Source: Spirochaetaceae bacterium
GTDB taxonomy: Bacteria; Spirochaetota; Spirochaetia; SZUA-6; Bin103
Direction: 5' to 3'
Length of the DNA stretch: 54,719 nt
NCBI GenBank assembly: GCA_028818385.1
Contig: JAPPNY010000094.1
Coordinates: forward strand, 1-54,719
Shown here: piece after piece, positions 32,974 through 40,556 of the stretch
Layout: every line of letters begins with the position of its first letter
How positions within the stretch are numbered: the first letter of the stretch is position 1
Program-made: the position numbers and the translations under genes
The notes under the pieces: model-generated
Seen by the model: only the letters and a program-made list of their open reading frames with translations
What the model was told of the DNA's origin: nothing
The model's database searches: none

Positions 32974-33021
32974 GCGCCCCAGAACCGGCGCCACAGGCGC
33001 CGCTTCTGGCCCATCCCCACC
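32974..33021. repeat. Dispersed hairpin repeat, copy 2
   Basis: A 48-base element matching 3584-3631 at 39 positions. The stem here is 14 bp with one C-C mismatch around an ACA loop (CCAGAACCGGCGCC pairing with GGCGCCGCTTCTGG), followed by GCCCATCCCCACC. It lies upstream of the PhyH start and next to a second, unrelated hairpin (33028-33060). Confidence 0.6.
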
Positions 33022-33027
33022 TCTGCG

Positions 33028-33060
33028 CCCGTAGCTTGTCGGAATCCGACAAGCTACGGG
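33028..33060. terminator. Perfect 15-bp hairpin at the 3' end of the YoeB gene
   Basis: CCCGTAGCTTGTCGG (33028-33042), loop AAT, and its exact complement (33046-33060). The right arm includes the YoeB stop codon (33054-33056). Its position suits a transcript-end hairpin for the YefM-YoeB operon, but no T run follows in that direction, so a stabilising hairpin or element remnant is equally possible. Confidence 0.5.
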
Positions 33061-33314
33061 CGTGTCCACATTCGCAGCACCTTGACGGTTCGCTCATGGT
33101 CGAGGACCTGGTACACGAGACGATGCTGAATGTTGATCCGGCGCGAGAACGCCCCCGTCAGATCGCCAACCAGCTTCTCGAACGGTGGCGGATTGCGAAA
33201 CGGATCCTCGCGCAGTACCTGTAGCAGTCGCTCCACGTTCGCGCGGAGCCCACCCGCAGCCACCTTCCGCGCGTCCTTCCGGGCCTGTCTGGTGAACACC
33301 AGCCGGTACGTCAC
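33054..33314 (-). CDS. yoeB: YoeB/Txe-type mRNA interferase toxin
   Basis: An 86-residue RelE-fold toxin that cleaves mRNA on the ribosome. VTYRLVFTRQARKDARKVA opens the fold. NPPPFEKLVGDLTGAFSRRINIQHRLVYQVL, in pieces PFEKLVGDL, AFSRRINIQHRLVY and the C-terminal VKVLRMWTRP, carries the family core with the Arg and His active-site region. The start is taken as the GTG at 33314, which overlaps the antitoxin TGA (GTGA at 33311-33314). The gene looks intact. Confidence 0.88.
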   Translation of the reverse strand: MTYRLVFTRQARKDARKVAAGGLRANVERLLQVLREDPFRNPPPFEKLVGDLTGAFSRRINIQHRLVYQVLDHERTVKVLRMWTRP

Positions 33315-33553
33315 CACCCAGGCTCTGGGTCGCACTCCTCCACGGGGGTTTCGAGCCCTTCCCGTATCGAGTCGGTCATGCCGGGGATGGAGGACACATA
33401 CAGCGTCTCCTGAATCGCGTTCCAGTCCTCTTCGCTGACCAGGACCGCCGACCGCTCCTTACCCGTGATCGTGATCGGCGTGTGCGTTTCGCTCACTTCG
33501 TCGATGAGCCGATACAGGTTCTTTCGCGCGTTGGTGGCGTTCATGGTCCCCAT
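33311..33553 (-). CDS. yefM: YefM-type antitoxin
   Basis: An 80-residue Phd/YefM antitoxin. MNATNARKNLYRLIDEV (from residue 4) is the DNA-binding start. ITITGKERSAVLVSEEDWNAIQETLYV is typical YefM (pieces ITITGKERSAVLVS and WNAIQETLYV), and the acidic tail binds the toxin. The start at 33553 has GGGAGG six bases upstream; in-frame ATGs also exist at 33574, 33556 and 33544. Two CGTACG boxes upstream resemble the paired YefM operator. Confidence 0.88.
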   Translation of the reverse strand: MGTMNATNARKNLYRLIDEVSETHTPITITGKERSAVLVSEEDWNAIQETLYVSSIPGMTDSIREGLETPVEECDPEPGW

Positions 33554-33564
33554 CATTTGCCTCC

Positions 33565-33582
33565 CGTACGTCATACCGTACG
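33565..33582. promoter_or_regulatory. Paired CGTACG boxes upstream of yefM
   Basis: CGTACG occurs at 33565-33570 and 33577-33582, 12 bp centre to centre. From memory, the E. coli yefM-yoeB operator uses two palindromes with TGTACA cores spaced 12 bp. The shared GTAC core and identical spacing make this a likely autoregulatory operator. Confidence 0.55.
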
Positions 33583-33633
33583 CAGCGGTTCCGTGGCGGT
33601 CAAGATAAGATGACGCAAGCGGGGGAGACGATC

Positions 33634-34902
33634 ATGATCAGACCATTCGGCGACGGGCGCGACCGGTACTTCACGGAGCGGCTGGGGATGTTCATCCACT
33701 GGGGCCTGTACGCGATCCCGGCGTGGCACGAGCAGATTCTCTGGCGGTCGGACATGAAGAGGAGCGACTACGAGCAGCTCGTCCAACGCTTCGACCCGGA
33801 CCGCTTCGATCCCGACGAGTGGCTGGTGGCGGCCGAGAGCGCCGGCATGAGCTTCGTCGTGATCACCACCAAGCACCACGACGGGTTCTGCCTGTGGGAC
33901 ACGAAGCTGACCGACTACTCGGTGATGCACACCCCCTACGGCCGGGACATCCTGGCCCAGCTTGCCGAGGCGTGCGCGCGCCGCGGCATCGCCCTCGGCT
34001 TCTACTACTCCTGCCCCGACTGGCACCACCCGCACTACCCGAACCTGGGGCGCCACCACGAGATGTTCGGTCCGCGCCCCGGAGACCAGCCGGACCTCGG
34101 CGCCTATTGGGAGTTCGTCCGCGGCCAGGTGCGGGAGCTCTGCACCAACTACGGTCCGCTGCGCGACTTCTTCTGGGACGTGAACGTCGCCGAGCACCAC
34201 GACCCGAGCCTGAACGAGATGGTGCGCGAGCTGCAGCCGGGCATCCTGATCAACGACCGCGGTCCGAGCCCCGGCGACTACGGCACCCCGGAACGCCATG
34301 TCCCCGAGGCACGCGAGTTCGACTCACCGACGCAGGCCGTGCAGGCGCTCGGCCGCGAGAGCTGGGGCTATCGAGAGGACGAGGACTACTACAGCGACCG
34401 CCACATCATCGAGAGCATCGACCGCGTGCTGGCGATGGGGGGCGACTACATCCTGAACGTCGGCCCGAAGGCGGACGGCAGCCTGCCGGTGGGGAACCTG
34501 GGCACGCTCGCCCAGGTGGGCAACTGGTACCGGCAGGTTCGCGAGGCGTTCGACGGCACCGTGCCCGCCTCCACCGTGATCGACGACGACGCGATCGGCA
34601 TGCACGGCGGCGAGCGCCACGTGCCCCGCGACAGCATGCTGGTCACGCGCAAGGGCAACAGCTTCTACGTCCACCTGCCGGCGGCGCCGCAGAGCACCGG
34701 CCTGATCCTCAAGCCGCTACGTGTGGCTCCCGAGCGGGCGACGCTGCTGAATGACGGAAGCGAGCTCCGCGCCACGGTGGAGACCACGCCGTGGCACTGG
34801 CAGGAGCCGCCCTACCTGCGCCTCAGCGGCCTGCCGGTCAACCGCATGGCCGGCACCGTGATGGTGATCCGCCTGGAGTTCGGCGACGACGTGGTCGCGT
34901 AA
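33634..34902 (+). CDS. Alpha-L-fucosidase, GH29 family
   Basis: A 422-residue glycoside hydrolase removing terminal alpha-L-fucose. Family features are RLGMFIHWGLYAIPAWHEQ near the N-terminus, TTKHHDGFCLWDTKLTDY (split as TTKHHDGFCLWD), GFYYSCPDWHHP, and RDFFWDV around residue 181, where the aspartate is the likely nucleophile, and YILNVGPKADG. ATG at 33634 is preferred for its GGGGGAG site; ATG at 33610 is in frame. No signal peptide is seen, suggesting action on imported oligosaccharides. Its last 34 codons are duplicated at 35457-35558. Confidence 0.9.
   Translation: MIRPFGDGRDRYFTERLGMFIHWGLYAIPAWHEQILWRSDMKRSDYEQLVQRFDPDRFDPDEWLVAAESAGMSFVVITTKHHDGFCLWDTKLTDYSVMHTPYGRDILAQLAEACARRGIALGFYYSCPDWHHPHYPNLGRHHEMFGPRPGDQPDLGAYWEFVRGQVRELCTNYGPLRDFFWDVNVAEHHDPSLNEMVRELQPGILINDRGPSPGDYGTPERHVPEAREFDSPTQAVQALGRESWGYREDEDYYSDRHIIESIDRVLAMGGDYILNVGPKADGSLPVGNLGTLAQVGNWYRQVREAFDGTVPASTVIDDDAIGMHGGERHVPRDSMLVTRKGNSFYVHLPAAPQSTGLILKPLRVAPERATLLNDGSELRATVETTPWHWQEPPYLRLSGLPVNRMAGTVMVIRLEFGDDVVA
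34801..34902 (+). repeat. Fucosidase 3' end, donor copy of a diverged duplication
   Basis: The final 34 codons of the fucosidase are 82% identical (84 of 102 bases, no gaps) to 35457-35558, including the stop codon position. Many of the differences are in third codon positions. Confidence 0.85.
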
Positions 34903-34938
34903 CAATACACATGGGACGCTATCCATAGAGGACAGGCG

Positions 34939-35481
34939 ATGAATGCGGTTCTGGTAACAAACGCCGATCGGATGATGATGGTCGCCACCATAGTTGCCGA
35001 CGGAGTCCAGTTGAGCTTCGCAGATGGGTGCAGAGGCACGATACCGTATAGCGATATTAACGAGATCGATGATGCTAAGGACCTGTCCGGCCTTGAATTG
35101 CCGAACCCATACGAGATGATCCTCAACACGGTCAACGGTGAACACATTGAGATCCCCTGGGATTTCGCGCGTCACTACTGTGACGAGTCCTACCGGCCCA
35201 CCGTTGAGGCGATAGCCATGCGCGGCAGACGGACGCTCGGCGAGCGACTCAGAGCGGTGCGAGATTCGGCGGGTTTGACTCAAGAGGAGCTGGCACGAGC
35301 GGCCGACATTGGACGCGTTACGCTGGTACGGCTCGAGAACGGCGAACAGACGCCCAGGGTCAATACATTGACCGCCATCGCTGAAGCTCTGGGGAAACGT
35401 GTATCAGACCTGCTCGTTGAGCCGGAGTCATTGTTTGCAGCAGACGCTCGAATAGGCAGGAACCGCCCTATCTCCGGCTGA
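34939..35481 (+). CDS. DUF2442 domain fused to XRE-type helix-turn-helix
   Basis: A 180-residue regulator-like protein. The N-terminal ~80 residues resemble DUF2442 (VQLSFADGCRGTIPYSDI), a domain often found beside toxin-antitoxin genes. Residues about 98-160 are an XRE/Cro HTH (LGERLRAVRDSAGLTQEELA, then RLENGEQTPRVNTL). Base composition is lower in GC than the neighbours, suggesting transfer. The last eight codons run into a fragment of a fucosidase gene (35457-35558), so its natural end has been replaced. An AGAGGA site precedes the ATG. It is probably an antitoxin or autorepressor whose partner is missing. Confidence 0.8.
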   Translation: MNAVLVTNADRMMMVATIVADGVQLSFADGCRGTIPYSDINEIDDAKDLSGLELPNPYEMILNTVNGEHIEIPWDFARHYCDESYRPTVEAIAMRGRRTLGERLRAVRDSAGLTQEELARAADIGRVTLVRLENGEQTPRVNTLTAIAEALGKRVSDLLVEPESLFAADARIGRNRPISG

Positions 35482-35558
35482 GTGAGCTTCCGGTCAACCG
35501 CATGACCGCCACCGTGATGGTGATCCGCCCGGACTTCGGCAGCGACGACGTCGCGTAG
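35457..35558 (+). pseudogene. Orphan 3' fragment of a second alpha-L-fucosidase
   Basis: 102 bases encoding QEPPYLRLSELPVNRM, then TATVMVIRPDFGSDDVA and a stop, 26 of 33 residues identical to the intact fucosidase end. The reading frame has no upstream fucosidase; it is joined to the DUF2442-HTH gene, whose stop (35479-35481) lies within it in another frame. It marks a recombination or insertion junction. Confidence 0.8.
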
Positions 35559-35621
35559 CGCGTTCGATCGCAGGCCGTCCCCCTCGACGCGCGCCGTGTA
35601 TGCCGACTACGTTCCCCGACT

Positions 35622-36042
35622 GTGGACGAGGAACGAAAGCGATTCCTTCGAGGCGTCGCCGAAGGGCTCAAAGCGCGAGAGCGCCGGAGATCGGCTCATC
35701 TCGAACACATGCGCCGTGAGTGGCGAGCGGCCGGTCTCGCGGAAGCCGAGCGGCTCACGAAGTGCTTCCTTGAGGCGGATCCCGACCTCTGCACGGTCGT
35801 GCTCTTCGGTTCGCTGGCTACCGGCGACCTGGGCAACCGCGAGCCGGACGTGGATCTGGCCGTTGACTCGCCACAGTAATCTCCGTCTGGTCTCGATCGC
35901 GCTCGACAGCCCCTTCAAGGTTGACGTCGTCGACCTACCGAACGCCAGCTCGGTGATCCGCCGGGCTGTCGAGCATCACGGCAAGGTGATGTATGAACGA
36001 GAAAGCGCGCGTCGCAACGTTGATCGCAGAGCTGCAGGGTGA
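35622..36042 (+). pseudogene. MNT nucleotidyltransferase, frameshifted
   Basis: Opening with GTG at 35622, the first 85 codons encode a nucleotidyltransferase start with VVLFGSLATGDLGNREPDVDLAVDSP, then stop at 35877-35879. In the +1 frame the expected C-terminal part continues as RLVSIALDSPFKVDVVDL and ASSVIRRAVEHHGKVMYE. A single-base insertion (or two-base loss) near 35870 explains the break. The HepT-like gene that follows begins inside its end, so this was the antitoxin half of an MNT-HepT pair. Confidence 0.7.
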
Positions 36043-36484
36043 TGCCGAGATTCTCGGCGACCTTGCCGAGACCAACCTGAAAGCCGACGGCCGCATCCGC
36101 CACGGAGCGGCCGACGAGCTGGACTGGGCGGCGTTGGGCTACACCATTCACAACATCTACAACGCGTTGGAGTCCTACTTCCTCCGAGTTTCCCGGTTCT
36201 TCGAGAACGACCTCCCGCCGTCCGCATGGCATCGCGAACTGGTGGAACGCATGACGATCGAGATCGAGAGCCTTCGCCCTCGTCTCCTCGATCGATCGCT
36301 CGCGCAGCACATTCGTGAACTGCGTGCGTTTCGCCACGTATTCCGCAACATCTACGGCACTCGCCTGGACCCGGAACGCACCCGGATCGTGCAGAACCGT
36401 GTTCCATCCACCCTATCGGCCTTCCACCGCGCTCACGCCCGATTCACCACCGAGCTCCGCACGGTGGAGGAGATGGCCGGGTAG
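35993..36484 (+). CDS. HepT-like HEPN ribonuclease toxin
   Basis: A 163-residue helical HEPN protein. The catalytic-type region is R111-AFRHVFRNIY121, the FRHxFRNxY variant seen in HepT-like ribonucleases, and IHNIYNALESYFLRV lies in helix 2. The frame is complete although its presumed antitoxin upstream is frameshifted. If the toxin is expressed, neutralisation must come from elsewhere, perhaps the other MNT proteins at 28-31 kb, or it is inactive (inference). Confidence 0.78.
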   Translation: MNEKARVATLIAELQGDAEILGDLAETNLKADGRIRHGAADELDWAALGYTIHNIYNALESYFLRVSRFFENDLPPSAWHRELVERMTIEIESLRPRLLDRSLAQHIRELRAFRHVFRNIYGTRLDPERTRIVQNRVPSTLSAFHRAHARFTTELRTVEEMAG

Positions 36485-36510
36485 ACAAGAAAAGCAGGAG
36501 CCTTCCTCGC

Positions 36511-37425
36511 CTACCCTCCCGCAGTCGGATTGTCTGGCCGCCTCACGTCAATCGCACACGGGCCACGGTCGTTGCTGCCGAGCACGAACAGGACCATCTC
36601 GCCCACCTGCAGCTCATCGAAGTCTCCGTTCTTCACGGACCGCCAATGGAAGAACAGGTTGTCACCGCCCGAGTCCGGCGTGATGAAGCCGAAGCCGTCC
36701 TTGAGATTCTGTATGACACCCTCCTGCAGCTCATCTGACGCAACGCTGTGTCGCGTGGTGCGTGCGGCGGGTGACTGGGGCGGTGCGACGAACAGATTGT
36801 TCACGACCCGGTCGCCGCTGCGTGACCGGTCGTCGATGATGCCGTCCATCATGACGGCATATGTGACTTCGTTGATCAGGAACTGCGAGGCTCGGGTCTC
36901 CCGTTCCTGACCGTCAATCCCGCTCGTCTTGAAGTCCCACGCCGTAACCATCGTCCGGGTTCCGAGGGTGTTCAGCTTGCGAACCAGCGGGACGTAGTCA
37001 CCGTCTCCTGCAACCAGCACGACCACGTTGAATTTCTTGTAAATAGCGAGCTCGAATGCTTCGAGGGCGAACCAGACGTCGACGCCCTTCTCGCCACGTG
37101 GCGTGGACGGAAGGAAGTGAGTCGTAACGCCCTCATTGATCAGTACATCCTCGAAGACCCGCTCTCGATAAAGCGCGTCACGATCCTGCGCATCGGCAGC
37201 CGAGACCCGCGCACGGAAGTAGTGTGCGTCGACGATCTGACAGTAGCGCGCGTCCGCTTGCTCGTTCTTCGCAACTTCTTCTCGTATGAAGTCGTGCAGC
37301 CCCGAAATGCTGATCCGTGCCTTCCGCTGGTGGTCGTAGCAGTAATAATTGCTCACGTGCGAAAAGTAGCTTCCGTCGTAGAACACTCCGATTCTCGTCA
37401 ATTTCGTATCCATGATTTGATCCAT
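36511..37425 (-). CDS. NYN (LabA/DUF88) nuclease-like domain fused to cold-shock domain
   Basis: A 304-residue RNA-associated protein. Residues about 8-185 form a NYN/PIN-like domain: RIGVFYDGSYF with the first aspartate, GEKGVDVWFALEA, and VVVLVAGDGDYVPLVRKL with further acidic residues. The last ~75 residues are a cold-shock domain (EGVIQNLKDGFGFITPDSGG, FFHWRSV). Together they suggest an RNA-cleaving or RNA-binding stress regulator. The start at 37425 (MDQIMDTK) is chosen over the open frame to 37620, whose extra N-terminus is Ser/Arg/Pro-rich antisense-like sequence. It lies 25 bases after the glycosidase-like gene on the same strand. Confidence 0.83.
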   Translation of the reverse strand: MDQIMDTKLTRIGVFYDGSYFSHVSNYYCYDHQRKARISISGLHDFIREEVAKNEQADARYCQIVDAHYFRARVSAADAQDRDALYRERVFEDVLINEGVTTHFLPSTPRGEKGVDVWFALEAFELAIYKKFNVVVLVAGDGDYVPLVRKLNTLGTRTMVTAWDFKTSGIDGQERETRASQFLINEVTYAVMMDGIIDDRSRSGDRVVNNLFVAPPQSPAARTTRHSVASDELQEGVIQNLKDGFGFITPDSGGDNLFFHWRSVKNGDFDELQVGEMVLFVLGSNDRGPCAIDVRRPDNPTAGG

Positions 37426-37450
37426 TCTCTTGAGAGATCGAAACGCGCGC

Positions 37451-38965
37451 TCAGCGGGCGTAGATCGCGTACAGTTGGCCGTCCTCGGGGCGGATGCCGG
37501 CGAAGGTGACCTGCAGGCGCAGCGCTCCGGTGTCGGCCGGCACGGGGCGCTGCCAGCGGATCGGCTCGCGCAGTCCGGCGGCCGGCACGGACTCCCGCTG
37601 GCTCTGCTGACCGGGCACAAGGTCCTCCTCGCCTTCTCCTGCTCCTTCCAGCGCGGTCAACACCGCGGCGTCGTCGCCGCTGAAGCCGGGAAGCGGATGG
37701 AAGCCCTCGTCCAGAAGCTCGAACCGCAGCTCCGTGTACGGTCCCAGGCCGCCGACGTTGGCGCTGAACTCGGTGGCGCCGGCCAGCGGGCAGGTCACCA
37801 GGTGGCCGCCTTCGCCGCGCATCGCCTCGAAGTAGCCGATCCGGTCGCGCTCCCACGATGCCAGCCGCACCTCCACCGGCAGGTTTCCCCACGCCTCGTA
37901 CCACAGCAGCGTCTTGTCCCCCCAGTTGACCATGCCCTGGCCGTGGCTGACCGTGGGCGGCTTGCCGACCACGGCGCCTGCCTCCTCGTACGCGGGCAGG
38001 ATCGGGAAGTCCTTGATCGGCTCGTAGAAATGCAGGGCGTCGTGGCTGACCAGCAGCCCCAGGTCCATGGAGATCAGCTGGCGGTCGCTGGTCGGCGTCC
38101 CGTGCCAGATGTCGTAGATGCCCAGGATCACGTTGCCGCGGTCCCAGAGGCCGGCCCCCAGGTGCACCTCCTCGCTCTGGTTCCACTTGGCCTTCGGCGC
38201 CGAGGAGAGCGGGTCGTAGAGCAGCGGTTCCGGCGGCACCATGTCGCGGCGGTAGCCCACGCACGACGCCTGCGTCCAGGTCTCGAAGTCGTAGGAGGCG
38301 AAGGTCGCCAGCACCCGCCCCGTGGTGTAATGCGTGCCGCCCTGGCCGTTGACGTAGTAGCAGCCGTTGTGGCGGAGCAGTCCGGTCTGCTCCAGGCCGG
38401 GGCCGACCGGATTGTTCGGCGACTCGGTCCAGTTGAGGCCGTCGGCCGAGTAGGCGACGGCGAACTGGTTGCCGTACGCCTCGCTCTCGAAGACAACCTT
38501 GAAACGCCGCGCCGGTTCCGGGTCGTCCGGCTCGTACATCACCGGTAGGGCGGCGAAGTCGCAGCGGCCGGCGCGCAGATTGACGATGTTGTTGTGCTTG
38601 CTGCCGTTGAACTCGATCAGGCCGAGGTCGGGCTTGTCCCAGTTGACGCCGTCCGTGCTGGTGGCGTAGCAGCAGCGGAGCTGGCCGCCGTTGCTGCCGT
38701 CCGCGTCCAGGGTGCTGCGGGCCAGGTACCACATGCGCAGCTCGCCGTCGATGGGGATGACCGTGCCGTAGAAGCGGGTGCTGTAGTCGTCGGGTGACCC
38801 CGGCTCGCCGGCGGCGACGACGATCGGGTTGCCGCGGCCCGGGATCTTTCCCGGGATGAGCTGCAGCCGGAGCCCGGCCGAGAACGGACAACTGTAGGTG
38901 TCGAACGGGAACAGGACCGCCTCTTCGACGACAGGGTTGGGGACGCTGTTGTGGACGGTGATCAT
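37451..38965 (-). CDS. Five-bladed propeller glycosidase-like protein (GH32/43/130-type fold), copy 1
   Basis: A 504-residue protein. Repeated blade motifs of the type MWYLARSTLDADG, STDGVNWDKPDLGL, YSADGLNWTES and SHDALHFYEPI mark a glycosyl-hydrolase propeller, with a beta-sandwich at the C-terminus (ELRFELLDEGFHPLPGFSG). An AAGGAG site precedes the ATG at 38965; the longer frame upstream is discarded. There is no signal peptide, so a cytosolic enzyme is likely. The specific family and sugar cannot be fixed by eye. Part of a two-gene cluster with the related 39012-40451 gene. Confidence 0.78.
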   Translation of the reverse strand: MITVHNSVPNPVVEEAVLFPFDTYSCPFSAGLRLQLIPGKIPGRGNPIVVAAGEPGSPDDYSTRFYGTVIPIDGELRMWYLARSTLDADGSNGGQLRCCYATSTDGVNWDKPDLGLIEFNGSKHNNIVNLRAGRCDFAALPVMYEPDDPEPARRFKVVFESEAYGNQFAVAYSADGLNWTESPNNPVGPGLEQTGLLRHNGCYYVNGQGGTHYTTGRVLATFASYDFETWTQASCVGYRRDMVPPEPLLYDPLSSAPKAKWNQSEEVHLGAGLWDRGNVILGIYDIWHGTPTSDRQLISMDLGLLVSHDALHFYEPIKDFPILPAYEEAGAVVGKPPTVSHGQGMVNWGDKTLLWYEAWGNLPVEVRLASWERDRIGYFEAMRGEGGHLVTCPLAGATEFSANVGGLGPYTELRFELLDEGFHPLPGFSGDDAAVLTALEGAGEGEEDLVPGQQSQRESVPAAGLREPIRWQRPVPADTGALRLQVTFAGIRPEDGQLYAIYAR

Positions 38966-39011
38966 GCGGTGCTCCTTGCCGGGGTTCCGGTTTGCCGGAT
39001 GGTTCGGGGCC

Positions 39012-40451
39012 TCACTGCAGCCAGTAGCTGTAGAGGCGGGAGTTGGCCATGTGGAAGCGGATCCTCGCCGGCGCGGCGATGGCGGACAGCGGCCTGCCGG
39101 CCGCCTCCCCGCGCCAGCGGATGACCTGATCGGTGGCATCGGCGCTGACGGCGATGCAGTCGTCGGCGGCATGGCCCGGGATCGGGCGATACCCCTCGTC
39201 CAGCAGCTCCGCCGAAATGCGACCGAAGTCGCACTTGGCGTTGACGTGCAGCTCGGCGCCGGCCAGCTCGAACGGCACCGTGGTGATGGTGCCGCCGTCG
39301 TAGCTGGCGTCGATGGAGGCGAAGCCGTCCAGCCGCAGCGTGGCCAGCCCGATGGACATGCCGCCGCGTTCCTGGTCCGGGTCGATTCTGGGCTCGAACT
39401 CGCCCACCACCTTGTTGTGGCGGCGCGAGGTGCCGCGGTAGTAGATGTGCAGCCGGTCGCCCACCGGCACCGGCGGGGCGCCGGTGAGCATGATCTGGAA
39501 GCGGTCCCAGTCGCCGACGTCGCCCAGCCCGACCAGGGGCTCGGTGGCGGGCGCCCGCATCCACACGTCGCCGTCGCGGCTGGTCAGGAGCTTCAGGGTC
39601 TGCGACTGGTGCTCGGCGCGGCGGTCGAAGTGGGTCAGGATGCCCAGGTACTGAGCCCCGTAGACGAAGCCGTTGTTGTTGTACAGCGACTCCTCCTCAT
39701 TGAGATAGAGCAGGAAGCGCTCAGGCTTGGTCCAGGTGACGAAGTCCTCGCTCACCGACATCACGCGCCAGCCGGGGTGATCCATGGCGCCGCGCAGCAT
39801 CGCCACGTAACGCTTGCGACGGGTGTCGATCATCATCGCCTGCGCGTCGCCGATCGGCCCCAGGTCGGCGGTTCCGGGACGCGGGTGGTGATGGACGATC
39901 GGCTCCGGCGTGAAGGTCCAGCGCATGCCGTCGGGCGATGTGCCGGTGTAGATGCCGCTCATCGGCCCGTCCCAGTCGTAGCTGGCCCAGCCGAGCGCCT
40001 TGTAGCGGCGCTCGGGGTCGGGATCCATGGGATCCTTCATCATCGTCTCGAAGTGGTCCCTGCCGTCGTGGTACTCGGCCGGAACGACGATGTTGTTGTC
40101 GGTGTTGCCGAGCGCCTCGTGCAGGCCGAGCACGGGCTTGGTCCAGTTGATGCCGTCGTCGGAGAGCGCCAGGCACTGCACGTGCTCCTTGCCTGGGGCG
40201 TAGAAGCCTGCCATGTACCACGCCTTGAAGACGCCCTCCTCGTGGTCGTAGATGACCGACGCGGTCATGCCGCCCATCCGCTCCCACGGCTCTTCTTGTG
40301 CCAGGACCGGCAGGCCGTGCTTGCGGGCCTGGTGGAAGGTGCGGCTCACATTGTCGCGGCGGTCGACATCGATCAGGTCGACGAACAGGCGCCGCTCGGC
40401 GTCCAGTCGTGCGGGGGTCGTTCCGTCACTCACGAAAGTGGAGCGTAGCAC
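39012..40451 (-). CDS. Five-bladed propeller glycosidase-like protein, copy 2
   Basis: A 479-residue relative of the downstream protein, with the same blade motifs (FKAWYMAGFYAPG, SDDGINWTKPVLGLHE, TSPDGMRWTF, SEDFVTWTKPE) and the same C-terminal sandwich ending ISAELLDEGYRPIPGHAADD. The start is GTG at 40451, or GTG at 40433. It precedes copy 1 by 46 bases. The pair could process two linkages of the same glycan, or degrade one imported by the 1-4.6 kb transporter (inference). Confidence 0.77.
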   Translation of the reverse strand: MLRSTFVSDGTTPARLDAERRLFVDLIDVDRRDNVSRTFHQARKHGLPVLAQEEPWERMGGMTASVIYDHEEGVFKAWYMAGFYAPGKEHVQCLALSDDGINWTKPVLGLHEALGNTDNNIVVPAEYHDGRDHFETMMKDPMDPDPERRYKALGWASYDWDGPMSGIYTGTSPDGMRWTFTPEPIVHHHPRPGTADLGPIGDAQAMMIDTRRKRYVAMLRGAMDHPGWRVMSVSEDFVTWTKPERFLLYLNEEESLYNNNGFVYGAQYLGILTHFDRRAEHQSQTLKLLTSRDGDVWMRAPATEPLVGLGDVGDWDRFQIMLTGAPPVPVGDRLHIYYRGTSRRHNKVVGEFEPRIDPDQERGGMSIGLATLRLDGFASIDASYDGGTITTVPFELAGAELHVNAKCDFGRISAELLDEGYRPIPGHAADDCIAVSADATDQVIRWRGEAAGRPLSAIAAPARIRFHMANSRLYSYWLQ

Positions 40452-40520
40452 GCCGGATGGGCACCGGCCTGCCGGTCACACGGGACCGGCGCGCGGACGT
40501 GAGTGACCGCCATACAGGGG

Positions 40521-40548
40521 TTTACATCCGGCGGGCCCATGCTATCCT
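40521..40548 (+). promoter_or_regulatory. Putative sigma-70 promoter of the hydroxylase gene
   Basis: TTTACA (40521-40526) and TATCCT (40543-40548) are spaced 16 bases, one mismatch from the -35 and two from the -10 consensus. The hydroxylase ATG is only nine bases after the -10, so the transcript would be essentially leaderless. Confidence 0.4.
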
Positions 40549-40556
40549 GCAACGTC

